From the IMG/VR virus record IMGVR_UViG_3300042691_029560, positions 1 through 64,000 of that record: 64,000 nucleotides of DNA. The stretch is one strand, 5' to 3'. The DNA is from a virus. Both the position numbers and the translations under genes were made by a program. Under the pieces are notes generated by a model. The model did not search any database. It saw only the letters and a program-made list of their open reading frames with translations, and was not told where the DNA came from. Within the stretch, counting starts at the first letter, position 1. The number at the start of each line of letters is the position of its first letter. This document shows, piece by piece, positions 10,155-20,663 of the stretch.

Positions 10155-13100
10155 GTTTATCGATATCCCATTCTGGCACTAGGTTAAGAGTTACTTTTTC
10201 GTTAGATTCAGTTCCTTCTGTAACTGCAACCTTAATAGATTCTATCTTTCTTAAAATAGTGTTACTTCTAGGCTCTAAGCTACTATTTAAACGTTTTTGA
10301 ATAAATTCATCGCGAATAATAATTTGACACCAATCACCTGGGTTATATGTTCCTACAGCCGGATCAACAGTACCGTTTACTTCAATAGAATATTCTCCCA
10401 TAGGAGGCCTCGACTCTGCCAAAAATCTCTCAGCCGATCTCTGCAAATCTCCTTCAACATCAAAATTACCCCAGTTATCAAGATTAATTTGGTTATACCC
10501 AACTAAAGGCCAAGTAACTTTTTCACTGCTTTCTAATAAAGGCCACCCGTCCGCTAGCAGTTCGTTGGCTGAAGCCGCTGCATATCTAGCTCCAGCGTCT
10601 CCACCTCCAGATCCCTTACCATCTCCAACTACAAACATACGAGTCACACCATTTTCTGCGTTTTCTTGTAGAGTAACATCGTTGATGTTTCCAGGATATT
10701 CAAATACTAGTTTGTCGGCACCAAAAGCGCTCACAGGAGCGTAAGCTCCAGGAGCCAAAGGGTTAGCCAAAAGATAGGTAGTTAGAGTAGTTGGCGTCCT
10801 TGGAATTAAAATAAATTGACGTTTAAATACATTTATACCGGCAACATTTTCAACAGAGCAATCAATTCTGTAATCAAAACCATCCACGCTGTTTGAGTAC
10901 TTTTTTAGAAGATCTCCAACATTTGTTAAGGCACTACCAATCAAAGGAGCATTAATAATCTGTTTTTGACTGTAGTTGTTGTTGTTATAAGTTATTCCAC
11001 CAATACCAGCGTTGTTTGGGAATTCACCATATGTCCTTGAAAATGCAGTAGGTATTTTAGATACAGATGCAGCTTTAAGAACAGTGCTTCCAGAAGGAGC
11101 AGCAGTTTTTCCAACAGTTATAGATGTAGCACCTGTAAAAGTGTAAGTTATAGTGTCTGCCGTAACTGATGTAATTTGAACAGGAATTCCAGCATTATTG
11201 TAGTTAGCTAAACCTTTAATGAATACAGTAATAAACTGATTAGCTACAAATCCGTGCTCATCACCATCAAAATATATAGTCCTATTCACACCGGCAGATG
11301 AGTAGTGAGTCGGGTATCTGACAACCCCAAAATTTGTATATACAGCAAAAGCTGTACCAGTAGCTACAGTAAGAGAAGGCACAGCCGTTCCAACACTTGT
11401 GTAAGTAAATGTAGTAATGCTAGGAACACTTAACACTAATACTGGAGAATCTGAATTATTAAACGATGAATCATCCGAGTTGACAATCACTGTGTCCCCA
11501 ACCACAAACCCGTGGGCAGCTGTTGTCCTTATTGTTGCAGTAGACCCAACTCGCTGTTTTCTATCGATAATGTAGGAAGTATTTGCGATCGGGGCCAGCT
11601 GAGTTTTAACACGTTTTGCAGTTCCAGCTGCAGCCTGCTCTTTTACATCTTTAGCACCCGCGCTAGTTGGCTGATATGAAAAAGTAGTAGCATTTGTTAC
11701 AGTTTTAAGAACCCTAGTTCCATCATAAAAAGTATCTGCTTTTGCCATATTTAAAACTATGGTGTCACCGACCATAAACCCGTGAGGTGCAGTGGTAATT
11801 ATTGTAATAAGGTTGCTGGCTTTATCATATTTTCTAGTTTTTAATTGAGCTATGCTTGACGGCTCTACAGTCATATCAAATTCAGGGTCAAACTGGAACC
11901 AGGTTTTAGGAGAGTTTGGGTCCATAGCAGTTACATATTTGTAACCGTCATACATTGGAGCTCCCCAAGAAGGGTCATCTACACCTTCTACGTAAACATA
12001 GTCTTCTTCCAAAAAGTTTAAGTTGTATCCGTCATAAACACTAATCTCTAAAACTTTTCTAGATACAGAAAACTCAGCATATGAATTTTTTACAGTAACT
12101 CCTGATGCACCACCAAGAGCGGATCCAGTGTTTGAGTAACTAAAAGTCTTATCAGTGGGAACAGCAGTAATAGTGACGGCCGTTCCACCGGCATTAAACT
12201 CTTTATATTTATCTTCAATTTTCATTAAAACTAAATTACCAACAGAAAACCCGTGTGGATATTTTGTAGTTATTGTTGCAAGATTAGACGCTCTTCTAAC
12301 TTTAGTTACCGCTCGTTTGTTAGTTTCCGTAACTCTTCTACTTTTTACAGGATAATAAGTACTTGTTAATGCAGTACTGTTTACAGCTAAAGTACTTATA
12401 ATTCCAGTCAAATCAAAGGTAAACGTATTAGAAGATGGTACATCTAATATCTCAAAAGTACCATTTAAGTCAGTAGCAGGAGCACTTAAGTTAACAATCT
12501 CTACTCTTTGACCAGCTATAAGCCCATGATCATTTAGAGTAGTTATTGTTGCGATCGAGTTTTCAACTTTTCTGTAAGTAATAGTGTTTGCATCTCTAAC
12601 ACCCGGAGCAATTAATTCATTTGCAAACTCTGTGTCAATAAAATCTGTAAATAATTCATCAATAATGTCTCTAACATACTGGTACGTATCAACTTTTGCA
12701 GTTACTGTAACTTTGGAATAAAAACTTCCTGCTCTTGTAGGCAACTTAGGAATTTTTACATAAAAATATGTACTTGTTGGGTCTAAGCCACCGCCAGATA
12801 AGACCTCATAAAATCCACCGTACTGAGCGTATCCTTGCTCACCAAAACTTATGTAAGCTTTCACTTTTGCACCGCTACCATCCAAAGTAGGCATTGTGTA
12901 GGTTCTATTGGTAAAAGTTATTTTTGTATTTCCACCAGCAACAGTTTTTTCTGCTTTTGCCTCAAGACTGTAATTAAAAGTTTTCCAAATAAGTCTGTGC
13001 TCCAAGTAACTTGTTAGTTCAGAAGCATCAACAGATAACTCTCTTTTAGTAACTTTATAATCTCTTGCCCAGATAAGACCGCCCCAAATACATACGCCAT

Positions 13101-13311
13101 TACGAAGAACGTACAAAGCAGTTCTTCCAGGCATGGTTGATTCATACAGATCTAAATTATCTGTTTCTTCTGTAATAGCAATAGTGCCGGAAAATTTACC
13201 GGCTCCTTTTAAAGCGCGCTCAAAGCTAACCCCACTAAAAGGGATTTCAGCTAAAACTTCATTTGAGACTAGGTCTACAGTAAAGTATTTATAACTAGGT
13301 GCGTCTACCAT
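10147..13311 (-). CDS. Tail hub / baseplate protein, 1054 aa
   Basis: The first 120 residues read like the tail-hub family seen in actinophages and in Rhodococcus phage ReqiPepy6 gp37-like proteins (FSGTIAITEE, then GRTALYVLRNGVCIWGGLIW). The C-terminus (NPGDWCQIIIRDEFIQKRL, then ILRKIESIKV) closes the same fold. Between these flanks are about seven insertions of a 60-residue beta module with the signature HG-(F/L)-x-V-G-x-x-V and a terminal FSY or FTY strand. They make the protein about twice as long as a plain hub. It sits between the Dit-like protein and the fibre, as expected for the hub that joins the tube to the fibre. Confidence 0.8.
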   Translation of the reverse strand: MVDAPSYKYFTVDLVSNEVLAEIPFSGVSFERALKGAGKFSGTIAITEETDNLDLYESTMPGRTALYVLRNGVCIWGGLIWARDYKVTKRELSVDASELTSYLEHRLIWKTFNYSLEAKAEKTVAGGNTKITFTNRTYTMPTLDGSGAKVKAYISFGEQGYAQYGGFYEVLSGGGLDPTSTYFYVKIPKLPTRAGSFYSKVTVTAKVDTYQYVRDIIDELFTDFIDTEFANELIAPGVRDANTITYRKVENSIATITTLNDHGLIAGQRVEIVNLSAPATDLNGTFEILDVPSSNTFTFDLTGIISTLAVNSTALTSTYYPVKSRRVTETNKRAVTKVRRASNLATITTKYPHGFSVGNLVLMKIEDKYKEFNAGGTAVTITAVPTDKTFSYSNTGSALGGASGVTVKNSYAEFSVSRKVLEISVYDGYNLNFLEEDYVYVEGVDDPSWGAPMYDGYKYVTAMDPNSPKTWFQFDPEFDMTVEPSSIAQLKTRKYDKASNLITIITTAPHGFMVGDTIVLNMAKADTFYDGTRVLKTVTNATTFSYQPTSAGAKDVKEQAAAGTAKRVKTQLAPIANTSYIIDRKQRVGSTATIRTTAAHGFVVGDTVIVNSDDSSFNNSDSPVLVLSVPSITTFTYTSVGTAVPSLTVATGTAFAVYTNFGVVRYPTHYSSAGVNRTIYFDGDEHGFVANQFITVFIKGLANYNNAGIPVQITSVTADTITYTFTGATSITVGKTAAPSGSTVLKAASVSKIPTAFSRTYGEFPNNAGIGGITYNNNNYSQKQIINAPLIGSALTNVGDLLKKYSNSVDGFDYRIDCSVENVAGINVFKRQFILIPRTPTTLTTYLLANPLAPGAYAPVSAFGADKLVFEYPGNINDVTLQENAENGVTRMFVVGDGKGSGGGDAGARYAAASANELLADGWPLLESSEKVTWPLVGYNQINLDNWGNFDVEGDLQRSAERFLAESRPPMGEYSIEVNGTVDPAVGTYNPGDWCQIIIRDEFIQKRLNSSLEPRSNTILRKIESIKVAVTEGTESNEKVTLNLVPEWDIDKRG

Positions 13312-13355
13312 TTAATAATTTAACCTTGCGTCTGATCGTCACTTATGTATATATT

Positions 13356-15470
13356 CTACCCGATCCAACCAGATCTGTATTTAACAGCAAGAGTTGTGGA
13401 TCCAGACGTAGGGCTAAATTGAACAGTATTGCTTCCCGGTTTTAAATATACCCAGTCTGTTAGGGTATCTATGTAAGAACGAGCAATTGTTGCAGAACCA
13501 TTAAAAAGAGCAGATTTATTGTATGTATCAATTTCTAAAGTGTCTGCACTAGCTAGAGTCACCGTTCCATTAGTTGATGCCGAAGCAAGATCCCCTGTAG
13601 TTTTTGCAAAACTTATTGTCGTATCTGTTACAGCTGTAATAACTGCACCAGTAGTGTTTAATCCAGTTCTACCAGCAGTACTTATGCTAGCAACATTAAC
13701 TACGTCTCCCACTAAGAAAGAGTGCACTGTTGCACCAAATCCAAGAGTAACTACGTTAGAAGATACCTGGGAAGTACTAATAGAAACGTTATAACTAGAT
13801 CCTCTAATATTTTTTGTCACGGTTAAAGTTTTTCCAGCCGTTGTGTTTGTTATAGTAATTGGAGCGGTAAGGCCAGCTGATCCACCAGTAAGAGTTAGTA
13901 CCATAGGAACATCAAAATTGCCCTCGTTGCTTATAGAAGTAGATCCAGCTGCAGCAACGGTAGTGCTTTGATAGCCATTGGAATCATTCCAATTCCATTT
14001 AAATTTAATCGGATTTGCAGCTCTAAGTCCAACTGAAAAATCAATTCTTCCTCTGGCATTTACAACTTTTATACTAGGACGCCCACTAAGACGAACATAT
14101 GCTGCCTTAACAGGATTTTCATCTACAATCAACCAACCACCAGTAGCAACAAGATTTATTGCAGAAATAAGCCTGTCTCTAGCTGCAGCCGTGTAAGATC
14201 TGTCTGGAACAAGAATAGAACCAGTCAAAGTCATAACTCTAGCTGTATAACGTCCTCTAACGTCATAAGAACCGTCATCGAGGCCACGAGTAAGATCTTG
14301 AATTTCCGGGTCTGGCAAATCCCACCAACCCTCGATATCGGTACAAACCCATAAAACGTTATTGTTATCAATAGTGTTGAGCAGTAAATTATTGATCATA
14401 ATATCTGCATTAAGTTCTATGCCAGTTAGATGCGGCGCAGGGACTGGTCGAAGAACTGTATTTGTTTTTGTATTCTCTTGTATCTGAGACACTGACTCTA
14501 CAAACGGACTTGCAAAAGAATTATTCTCAAACTGTAAAGCATCAAGAAGAAATACTTGTCCGGAGACTGAAGTGGATGTTACAACTACTCTAACTCGTCC
14601 GGTGACTGCCGTTGCCGGAGCCGTCCCTGTTATTGAAACCCTTGTCCAACCACTTGCAACTGTAAGTGCAGATGTAGCAGATGTACTAGTAGATAAAGTT
14701 GTTCCACCAGAGTCTCTAAACCGAATTACTGCTTGAAAGCTTGTGGCTTCTTGGCCGATAGGTATTTTTACGTAGTAAGAAAAAGTGTAGGTAAGACCAG
14801 CACCAATAGATATATCTTTACCAATTTCTATTCCAGAAGTAGAACTTTTAGATACAACACCATAAAAATTTCCATAGTATGATTTTTCTATTTCAGCCAA
14901 AGCATTTGTGGTTTCTGTGGTAGATGCTGGAGAGAAAGAACCAAGACCCGGATTTAATCTAAATCTTGTAGCTGACAAAACAGTTACAATTTTTACTCTT
15001 GTATTAAATTGAGAAGTAGAGAATCCGCTAGTAGATACATATTGACCATTTGTAAGATTATGTGGTGTAGCTGTAATATAATTTACAACTGAAGACGACG
15101 CAGGAGTTGCCACTCCGTTAGCTGGGTATTCAGTCCCAGTAACAGAACCAGCCATAGTAGCTCTAAAAGTGTTTACGTCAATTACAGAGATCGCTGCGGA
15201 TGTTACGTTAAAGTTTGCGTATGTAGTGAATCCAGTAATTGTTACAGCGGTTCCGTTTGCAATCCCATGGTTTTGAACAGTGTATACAGCACTAGTAGTT
15301 CCAGCAGCAGTCGCGGACTCTACCTGAAGACTTATAGTGGCAGAGCTAACTGCAACAGAAGTTATTGTAGAGTTTTTACCCTTAGTATCTAAAGAGCAGT
15401 TAGTAGCAGTCCATCCAGTTTGCGTTGCATTATTAAACGTAGGATCTGGAAATAAGTTAGTTTGTATCAT
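13356..15470 (-). CDS. Distal tail (Dit-like) protein with N-terminal beta domains, 704 aa
   Basis: The central part, about residues 330-480, matches distal tail proteins: a region with DDGSYDVRGRYTARVMTLTG, then AARDRLISAINL, then RIDFSVGLRAANPIKFKW. The N-terminal 310 residues form a carbohydrate-binding-like jelly roll beginning LFPDPTFNNATQTGW, plus two HGL-type beta modules. Another HGL-type module lies near the C-terminus. The gene begins 3 bases after the tape measure and precedes the hub, the canonical position of Dit. The domain limits are judged by eye. The extra modules are insertions that decorate the tail tip. Confidence 0.8.
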   Translation of the reverse strand: MIQTNLFPDPTFNNATQTGWTATNCSLDTKGKNSTITSVAVSSATISLQVESATAAGTTSAVYTVQNHGIANGTAVTITGFTTYANFNVTSAAISVIDVNTFRATMAGSVTGTEYPANGVATPASSSVVNYITATPHNLTNGQYVSTSGFSTSQFNTRVKIVTVLSATRFRLNPGLGSFSPASTTETTNALAEIEKSYYGNFYGVVSKSSTSGIEIGKDISIGAGLTYTFSYYVKIPIGQEATSFQAVIRFRDSGGTTLSTSTSATSALTVASGWTRVSITGTAPATAVTGRVRVVVTSTSVSGQVFLLDALQFENNSFASPFVESVSQIQENTKTNTVLRPVPAPHLTGIELNADIMINNLLLNTIDNNNVLWVCTDIEGWWDLPDPEIQDLTRGLDDGSYDVRGRYTARVMTLTGSILVPDRSYTAAARDRLISAINLVATGGWLIVDENPVKAAYVRLSGRPSIKVVNARGRIDFSVGLRAANPIKFKWNWNDSNGYQSTTVAAAGSTSISNEGNFDVPMVLTLTGGSAGLTAPITITNTTAGKTLTVTKNIRGSSYNVSISTSQVSSNVVTLGFGATVHSFLVGDVVNVASISTAGRTGLNTTGAVITAVTDTTISFAKTTGDLASASTNGTVTLASADTLEIDTYNKSALFNGSATIARSYIDTLTDWVYLKPGSNTVQFSPTSGSTTLAVKYRSGWIG

Positions 15471-15472
15471 TT

Positions 15473-18400
15473 TTAAATAGTACCCTTACGCATAGAGAAA
15501 GCAAGCTGACGGGACACTTCAGCTGCTAGTTCTTTAACACTCATGCCCTCAGAGGCATAAACGTTAATTTCAATAGGAGAAGATTCTGCAGATTTAGACT
15601 CTTTAATTGCTGCCAATACCGCTTTATCACCAGCAGACAAGCCATTCGAGTCAAGCGGCACAACTCGCTCTGGTTTGCCAGCTTCTGCAATGTTAACAAT
15701 AGATCCACCGGGGCTAGGCATAACCGTACCACCTTGAGCAAGCCTTGTTAATTTAACTGGCTTTAGCGGCTCAAGCTTCATGTCTATAGCACCAAATGAA
15801 GCAAGTTTAATTCCTTCAAGAATTATGTTAATTCCATTAAGAAGCAGGTTAATTCCATTAATCATAAAGTTAATTACAGCTTCCACACCGGTAAGCAACA
15901 AATTAATTATGCCTTTAAAAACAATTGATATGCCTTTAAAGATCGCGGCAAAAACAGTACCAATAAGTCTTACGCCTTTAATAATTGCTGTTATTCCAAA
16001 CATTAGTCCTTCAGCAAACCATTTAGCAAGAGTAACTATGACCGCTATCACGCCTTCAATAATTGCAATAAGCGGCGTAAGCAGGCCAGACAAAACTTTA
16101 ATTGCAGGGCCAAGAACTGCAAGGAAGACATCAGCAAGTGCAATTACTATGTCAAGAATCGGTTCAATTATGCCCATAAGCAACTCGAGTGCCGGAACCA
16201 ATAGCGAAGCAGCTGCTTTTACAATCTCCATCATAGGAGGAAGAAGTTCTTTAAACAGACTACTTATTATAGGTAAAAGCGGCTTAAGAGCATTTAGTAA
16301 TAATTCAATTACTGGAGATAGTGCATCAAAAAGTTTAGTAATTACTGGAACAAGAGCTTCTATTAAGGTGCTAACAAAAGGCATAATTTCTTTTAGAATT
16401 TCACCAAATATTGGAGCCAGATCTTTTATAAGAGTAGCAATTAAAGGAAGAATTGCATCTAAAATATCTTTAATTACAGGAAGAAGCATGTCCATCAACT
16501 GATCAATTAAAGGCACCAGAATTTCTACTAGTTTAACTATAACCGGTACAAGACTTTGTACTAATTGACCAATAAATGGGGCAAGTTCTTTTATAAGATC
16601 GGCAACTACTCCAATCACCGCATCAAAAGTTTCGAGCAATGCACCGATTATAGGAATAATTACATTTTCAATAATCGGCCCAAGCTGGTTTACAAGAGTT
16701 TGAATTAGTGGAGACAGAGCCTTAATAACGTCAGCAATTACTGGCATTAGGCTAGTAAGAACAGATGAGATAGCTGGCATTAATTCTTCAAATACCGATG
16801 CAAAAGAGTCAACTAGTAGAGTGAGTATTGTCATCAACGGAGGAACTACTGTCCTTACAAGCGTATTAATCGTTGGTATAAGGACGCCTAGCAAAGCATC
16901 AATTACAGGCATAATTGATTCAAGAAGCGTTACAAATACGCCAACCACTGAAGAAATAATAGTTTTTAGTGGAGGAAGAAGACTCTTTACAAGACTTTCA
17001 ATAGGATCAAGAAGTTTAACAAAAATATCAAATACTGGAAGTAAAGTCTCAACCAAAGTAATAACAATATCAATAACAACTTTTAGAACATCTCCAGCAA
17101 GATCCATAAGAAGATCTATAACAGACATAATTGGAGGAATAAGTCTTATAAACATATCGGCTAAAGGTTCTATAACGCCAACTACGGCACTAATAATTGG
17201 ACCTAGCATTCCAAGCAGAGACATAATACTTGGCATTAACTCATCTATAAATGGCATTATAGATTTAAGTACATCTTGAACTGCAAGGGCAATTGTACTA
17301 ATTAACGGAGTAATTGCTGGAATAATTTCTTGTAAAGGATTTAAAACAGCAGTGACAAGAGAATCTACTATAGGCATCACTGTTTCTAGTAATCCAACAA
17401 CGACAGGAATAATAGCACTTATTATTCCAGATAGTGCAGGTATTACAGCATTACCAATTTGAGTAATAACAGTACCAACAGCTTTAAGGATCTCGGCAAG
17501 TATTGGCATGAAGTCAGTTACCATCTGTATAAGCACTGGAGCCAGCTGAGCAACCATGTCATTAAATAGTGGAAAAACGTGCTGAACTAAAGAATCAAAT
17601 ATAGGAACGATTGTGTCTGCAAGTACTTTTCCTAAAAGTGTAAATATATCTACTAATCCAGAAACAACGCCGTTTAGTCCGCTATCCCTACCAGTAAATG
17701 CAGCAATTAATAAAGCAAAAGAATCGGCTAGTTCCCGCAGTAAGGTTCCAGCCATGTCAGAAAATATTGCAATAAGAGGTCCAACTGCATCAATTATTGC
17801 TTTAAATACAGGAGTAAAATCTTTTATCAAAACTGCAACAAGATTAATAATCTGAGAAATTACGCTAGCTATAACCGGTATAAAGTCTTTTAAGAATAGA
17901 TCAACTACAGGTCCTAGTGATCCGACAAGCATTCCAAATAGTTCCGCTACAAGTTTTATAACTGGGACTAAGGAGTCTAAAAGTTGCGCAGTTAGATCTG
18001 CTCCATAACGTATTACCAATACTAAGGTGTCAACAAGGAATTCCATTGCAGGAACTATCGCTTCCATGATAGGCGGAATTAATCCCATCAAAGCAGTTGC
18101 AAGATTTCCAATAGGGCCAACAAGTTTATCTACACCAGCAGTAATTTCACTAGATAGTATTTTTGCAAATTGCTGCATTGCTACATTTATTACATCAAGT
18201 ATTGGCTTAACTGTGTCCTGGATAGTTTTCCAGGTTGCATCCATAGAGTTTTTAAAGTCTTCGTTAGTGTTGTATAAATATATAAATAAACCAGCAAGCG
18301 CAGTCATGAAAGCCAAAATTGGGTGCTGAGCAACCTTATTTAAGTTTTCTGTAAGCTTACCCATACCGCCAACAAGTACGTCTAAGCCTTTACCACCATA

Positions 18401-20182
18401 AATAGCAAGAAGACCAAAAGCTAGTGCAAATGCGTGAATCTTTGCAGTTGCTTTAAAGAATGCCTTTACCATAGGTTTTTCCATAAAGTTTGCAAGCATT
18501 TTTGCTGCACCATTTAAGATCTTAAAGAATTCAACAACAGCACCCGATTGAGCAAAAGCACCCAGGAACCTAAGAATATTTACTACAAGCTCACCAAATA
18601 CAGGAAGCGCAGATCCAACTTCTTCAAACATATCTTTAAGAGCCGGCATGCCTTTTTGTAAAACAGCAAAAAATTCACCAAGATTTGGAGTTTGTAAAGC
18701 ACCAAATATTGTTCTTACCATTGTTCCTATAAGTTGTAGGAATGATTTAGCGTTTTGAGCCCCCATAAATAGGCTCTTACGCATCTTTTCAATACCCTCC
18801 GGGCTATTTCTAAGAACTTTCCATTTGCCAGTTACTTCTTTAAACCAATCAAGAAGCATCTCTCCACCAGAGTTTTTACCTACCGAAGATTTTATGATTC
18901 CACTAAAAGCACCAAAAGAGTTTCCAATAATTGCACCAAGTTTGGCAGTTAAACGTCCGGCTTGTAAGAAAAACTTTCTAAGCTCTCCGGTAGACTCTTT
19001 TAGTCTAAGATCGGCTAAAAATCCTTTAGTTTTTTTGTTTAAGAACTTGGTAAACATGCTCAGCAAAGGCGCGGCTTGCTTGAGCAGTAGAACTAGAATT
19101 GCAAATATGTTTCCTAAAGGCTTGCCCATTTGCTCTATAAAGTGAGCAGACATTTGCATAACAGAGTTGACGGCTTTTAGATTCTGCGCACTTGTAATAA
19201 TGTGAGCAAAAGATCTTGCAGCTTTACCCATTGCTATAGCAATAGACGATACACCTTTTTCAAAGACCGGCATACCACGTTTTACTATTAAACCTAAAGC
19301 ATTTTGTAGAGGTGGGAGCAATCCCTTAGCAGCAACAAGACGTAGTCTTGTCATGTTTTTAGATAGGCCGGCTAAGAATTTAGCAAAGTTTTTTTGATAT
19401 ATATTCAAGCCAACCATGGCTTGTTCTATAGGAGTTCTACCAAATCCAGCAGACCCCTTAGCCTGCTGCTCCTGTAAATCTTTATTGCGATCAATTGCTC
19501 GACGCATATTAAGATCTGCTTCAGCATAAGCAAGTTCTGCTTCACGTCTAACTCTAGAGTTAGGCGGCAAATCCTGAACCATTGCAAGACGTTCTCTAGC
19601 TTCCTCTAGAGACATACCAGCACGAAGCTCGCTTAAAGCTGCTTCTTCAGCATCAAATGCTAATTGCTGTAAGTCTTCAGATATCTCTCTGGCAGTTTTA
19701 CCAAGTCCTTTTTGTTCCTTGGTTAAAGCAGCAGCAGCTTCGGTTACACCTTTTAGAGCAAATTTACCAACCATGCCACCAAGTTTTAGTGCAACCATAG
19801 CCCCACCAAGAGCTATCATGGATGGTGCTGCTCCAGCTAATGCACCAGCTAAAGCAAGTATGGCGTTACCTAGAGATCCGATACCACCAATTAAACCGCC
19901 AAGTATGGTTCCAAAACCATAAAACTTACGTTGTAGAGATGCAAAGGCGTCGTAGGCTTGCTTAGACCCCGGACGTAAAGCTTCTAGTCCTTTAGAAACT
20001 CGGCCAAAGAAAGATACTCCGTCTTGCTTAGCCGCGTTAAACGCTCTAGAAAAAGCACCACTTATCTTTTGACCGGCTTCAGAGCCAAGTCTTTCAGACC
20101 CTCTAAATCCATTACGAATGTCACCTTTTACACGGTTTGTTATCGCACGGACTATGACGTGAGCTTCACCTACGACTGCCAT
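15473..20182 (-). CDS. Tape measure protein, 1569 aa
   Basis: This long, helix-rich protein directly follows the tail chaperones, which identifies it as the tape measure that sets tail length. It has a charged N-terminus with a hydrophobic Gly/Ala segment near residues 90-150 (FGTILGGLIGGIGSLGNAIL), a coiled-coil part, and then several hundred residues of proline-punctuated hydrophobic helices. At about 1.5 angstrom per residue its length predicts a tail of roughly 235 nm. The C-terminus (GGTVMPSPGGSIVNIAEAG, then PERVVPLDS) is the common tape-measure ending. No lytic transglycosylase or peptidase domain was seen. Confidence 0.92.
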   Translation of the reverse strand: MAVVGEAHVIVRAITNRVKGDIRNGFRGSERLGSEAGQKISGAFSRAFNAAKQDGVSFFGRVSKGLEALRPGSKQAYDAFASLQRKFYGFGTILGGLIGGIGSLGNAILALAGALAGAAPSMIALGGAMVALKLGGMVGKFALKGVTEAAAALTKEQKGLGKTAREISEDLQQLAFDAEEAALSELRAGMSLEEARERLAMVQDLPPNSRVRREAELAYAEADLNMRRAIDRNKDLQEQQAKGSAGFGRTPIEQAMVGLNIYQKNFAKFLAGLSKNMTRLRLVAAKGLLPPLQNALGLIVKRGMPVFEKGVSSIAIAMGKAARSFAHIITSAQNLKAVNSVMQMSAHFIEQMGKPLGNIFAILVLLLKQAAPLLSMFTKFLNKKTKGFLADLRLKESTGELRKFFLQAGRLTAKLGAIIGNSFGAFSGIIKSSVGKNSGGEMLLDWFKEVTGKWKVLRNSPEGIEKMRKSLFMGAQNAKSFLQLIGTMVRTIFGALQTPNLGEFFAVLQKGMPALKDMFEEVGSALPVFGELVVNILRFLGAFAQSGAVVEFFKILNGAAKMLANFMEKPMVKAFFKATAKIHAFALAFGLLAIYGGKGLDVLVGGMGKLTENLNKVAQHPILAFMTALAGLFIYLYNTNEDFKNSMDATWKTIQDTVKPILDVINVAMQQFAKILSSEITAGVDKLVGPIGNLATALMGLIPPIMEAIVPAMEFLVDTLVLVIRYGADLTAQLLDSLVPVIKLVAELFGMLVGSLGPVVDLFLKDFIPVIASVISQIINLVAVLIKDFTPVFKAIIDAVGPLIAIFSDMAGTLLRELADSFALLIAAFTGRDSGLNGVVSGLVDIFTLLGKVLADTIVPIFDSLVQHVFPLFNDMVAQLAPVLIQMVTDFMPILAEILKAVGTVITQIGNAVIPALSGIISAIIPVVVGLLETVMPIVDSLVTAVLNPLQEIIPAITPLISTIALAVQDVLKSIMPFIDELMPSIMSLLGMLGPIISAVVGVIEPLADMFIRLIPPIMSVIDLLMDLAGDVLKVVIDIVITLVETLLPVFDIFVKLLDPIESLVKSLLPPLKTIISSVVGVFVTLLESIMPVIDALLGVLIPTINTLVRTVVPPLMTILTLLVDSFASVFEELMPAISSVLTSLMPVIADVIKALSPLIQTLVNQLGPIIENVIIPIIGALLETFDAVIGVVADLIKELAPFIGQLVQSLVPVIVKLVEILVPLIDQLMDMLLPVIKDILDAILPLIATLIKDLAPIFGEILKEIMPFVSTLIEALVPVITKLFDALSPVIELLLNALKPLLPIISSLFKELLPPMMEIVKAAASLLVPALELLMGIIEPILDIVIALADVFLAVLGPAIKVLSGLLTPLIAIIEGVIAVIVTLAKWFAEGLMFGITAIIKGVRLIGTVFAAIFKGISIVFKGIINLLLTGVEAVINFMINGINLLLNGINIILEGIKLASFGAIDMKLEPLKPVKLTRLAQGGTVMPSPGGSIVNIAEAGKPERVVPLDSNGLSAGDKAVLAAIKESKSAESSPIEINVYASEGMSVKELAAEVSRQLAFSMRKGTI
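16270..16590 (-). repeat. Tandem 33-bp (11-residue) repeats in tape measure
   Basis: At least nine consecutive units of exactly 11 residues each begin with proline: PFIGQLVQSLV, PVIVKLVEILV, PLIDQLMDMLL, PVIKDILDAIL, PLIATLIKDLA, PIFGEILKEIM, PFVSTLIEALV, PVITKLFDALS, PVIELLLNALK. The same hendecad register continues less regularly from about 16.0 to 18.1 kb. The DNA has diverged while the protein register is kept, so this is selected periodicity rather than a recent duplication. Confidence 0.9.
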
Positions 20183-20192
20183 TTATCATCAC

Positions 20193-20663
20193 CTACCCTA
20201 TTGGCGCATCTAGTATTCCGTTAAACGGATCGTCTAAATTCGGGCCTACTTCAGTTGGAGGAGTGTAGGCCTTAACTGGTTCTTTGTATCTAGGGTTAAA
20301 CGGTTTAATATCAGAATCATCATCTTTTGTAGAAAACGATGACTCTTCAGCAAACTGAAGATCATCTACCCCGCTAGCTGTATCAAAGCCAGCATTTTTC
20401 TTTTTAGCAGCATATTTATAAGATTTATTGTAGAAATCTTTGTAGAGGGTAGTTCTTAGTTGATCTCTTGCCTGAGATTGCTCTGCGGAACTTACATCAA
20501 AAGCATCTTCTAGCAGATAATGGAGTACGTCTAGCATGTCAGATGCCTCCAAACTTTCTAGTCTAATTCCGTTAAATATGCACTTACCGTTTACATACGG
20601 CCATAAGTCGAGCCCCCACTCGATTAACCCTATGGCCGCTCTATCGGGCGGTCTGAGTATTCC
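20193..20663 (-). CDS. Tail assembly chaperone T-type extension, read by -1 frameshift
   Basis: This frame opens after a stop at 20664-20666 and runs in the -1 frame relative to the upstream 108-residue protein, overlapping its end by about 33 bases. It reads GLIEWGLDLWPYVNGK, then LEASDMLDVLHYLLED, and ends in an acidic, low-complexity tail. It has no ATG; the first usable start is a TTG at 20552 without a ribosome site, which would discard the conserved-looking part. Order and overlap match the G/GT chaperone pairs that precede tape measures in siphoviruses, where the second part is expressed only as a frameshift fusion. I see no canonical slippery heptamer in the overlap. Confidence 0.75.
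   Translation of the reverse strand, partial: GILRPPDRAAIGLIEWGLDLWPYVNGKCIFNGIRLESLEASDMLDVLHYLLEDAFDVSSAEQSQARDQLRTTLYKDFYNKSYKYAAKKKNAGFDTASGVDDLQFAEESSFSTKDDDSDIKPFNPRYKEPVKAYTPPTEVGPNLDDPFNGILDAPIG

Noticed and set aside
15780-16502. 240-residue open frame on the plus strand opposite the tape measure
   Set aside because: It is antisense to the hendecad repeats; the Ile/Ser-rich sequence mirrors the repeat codons and lacks start signals.
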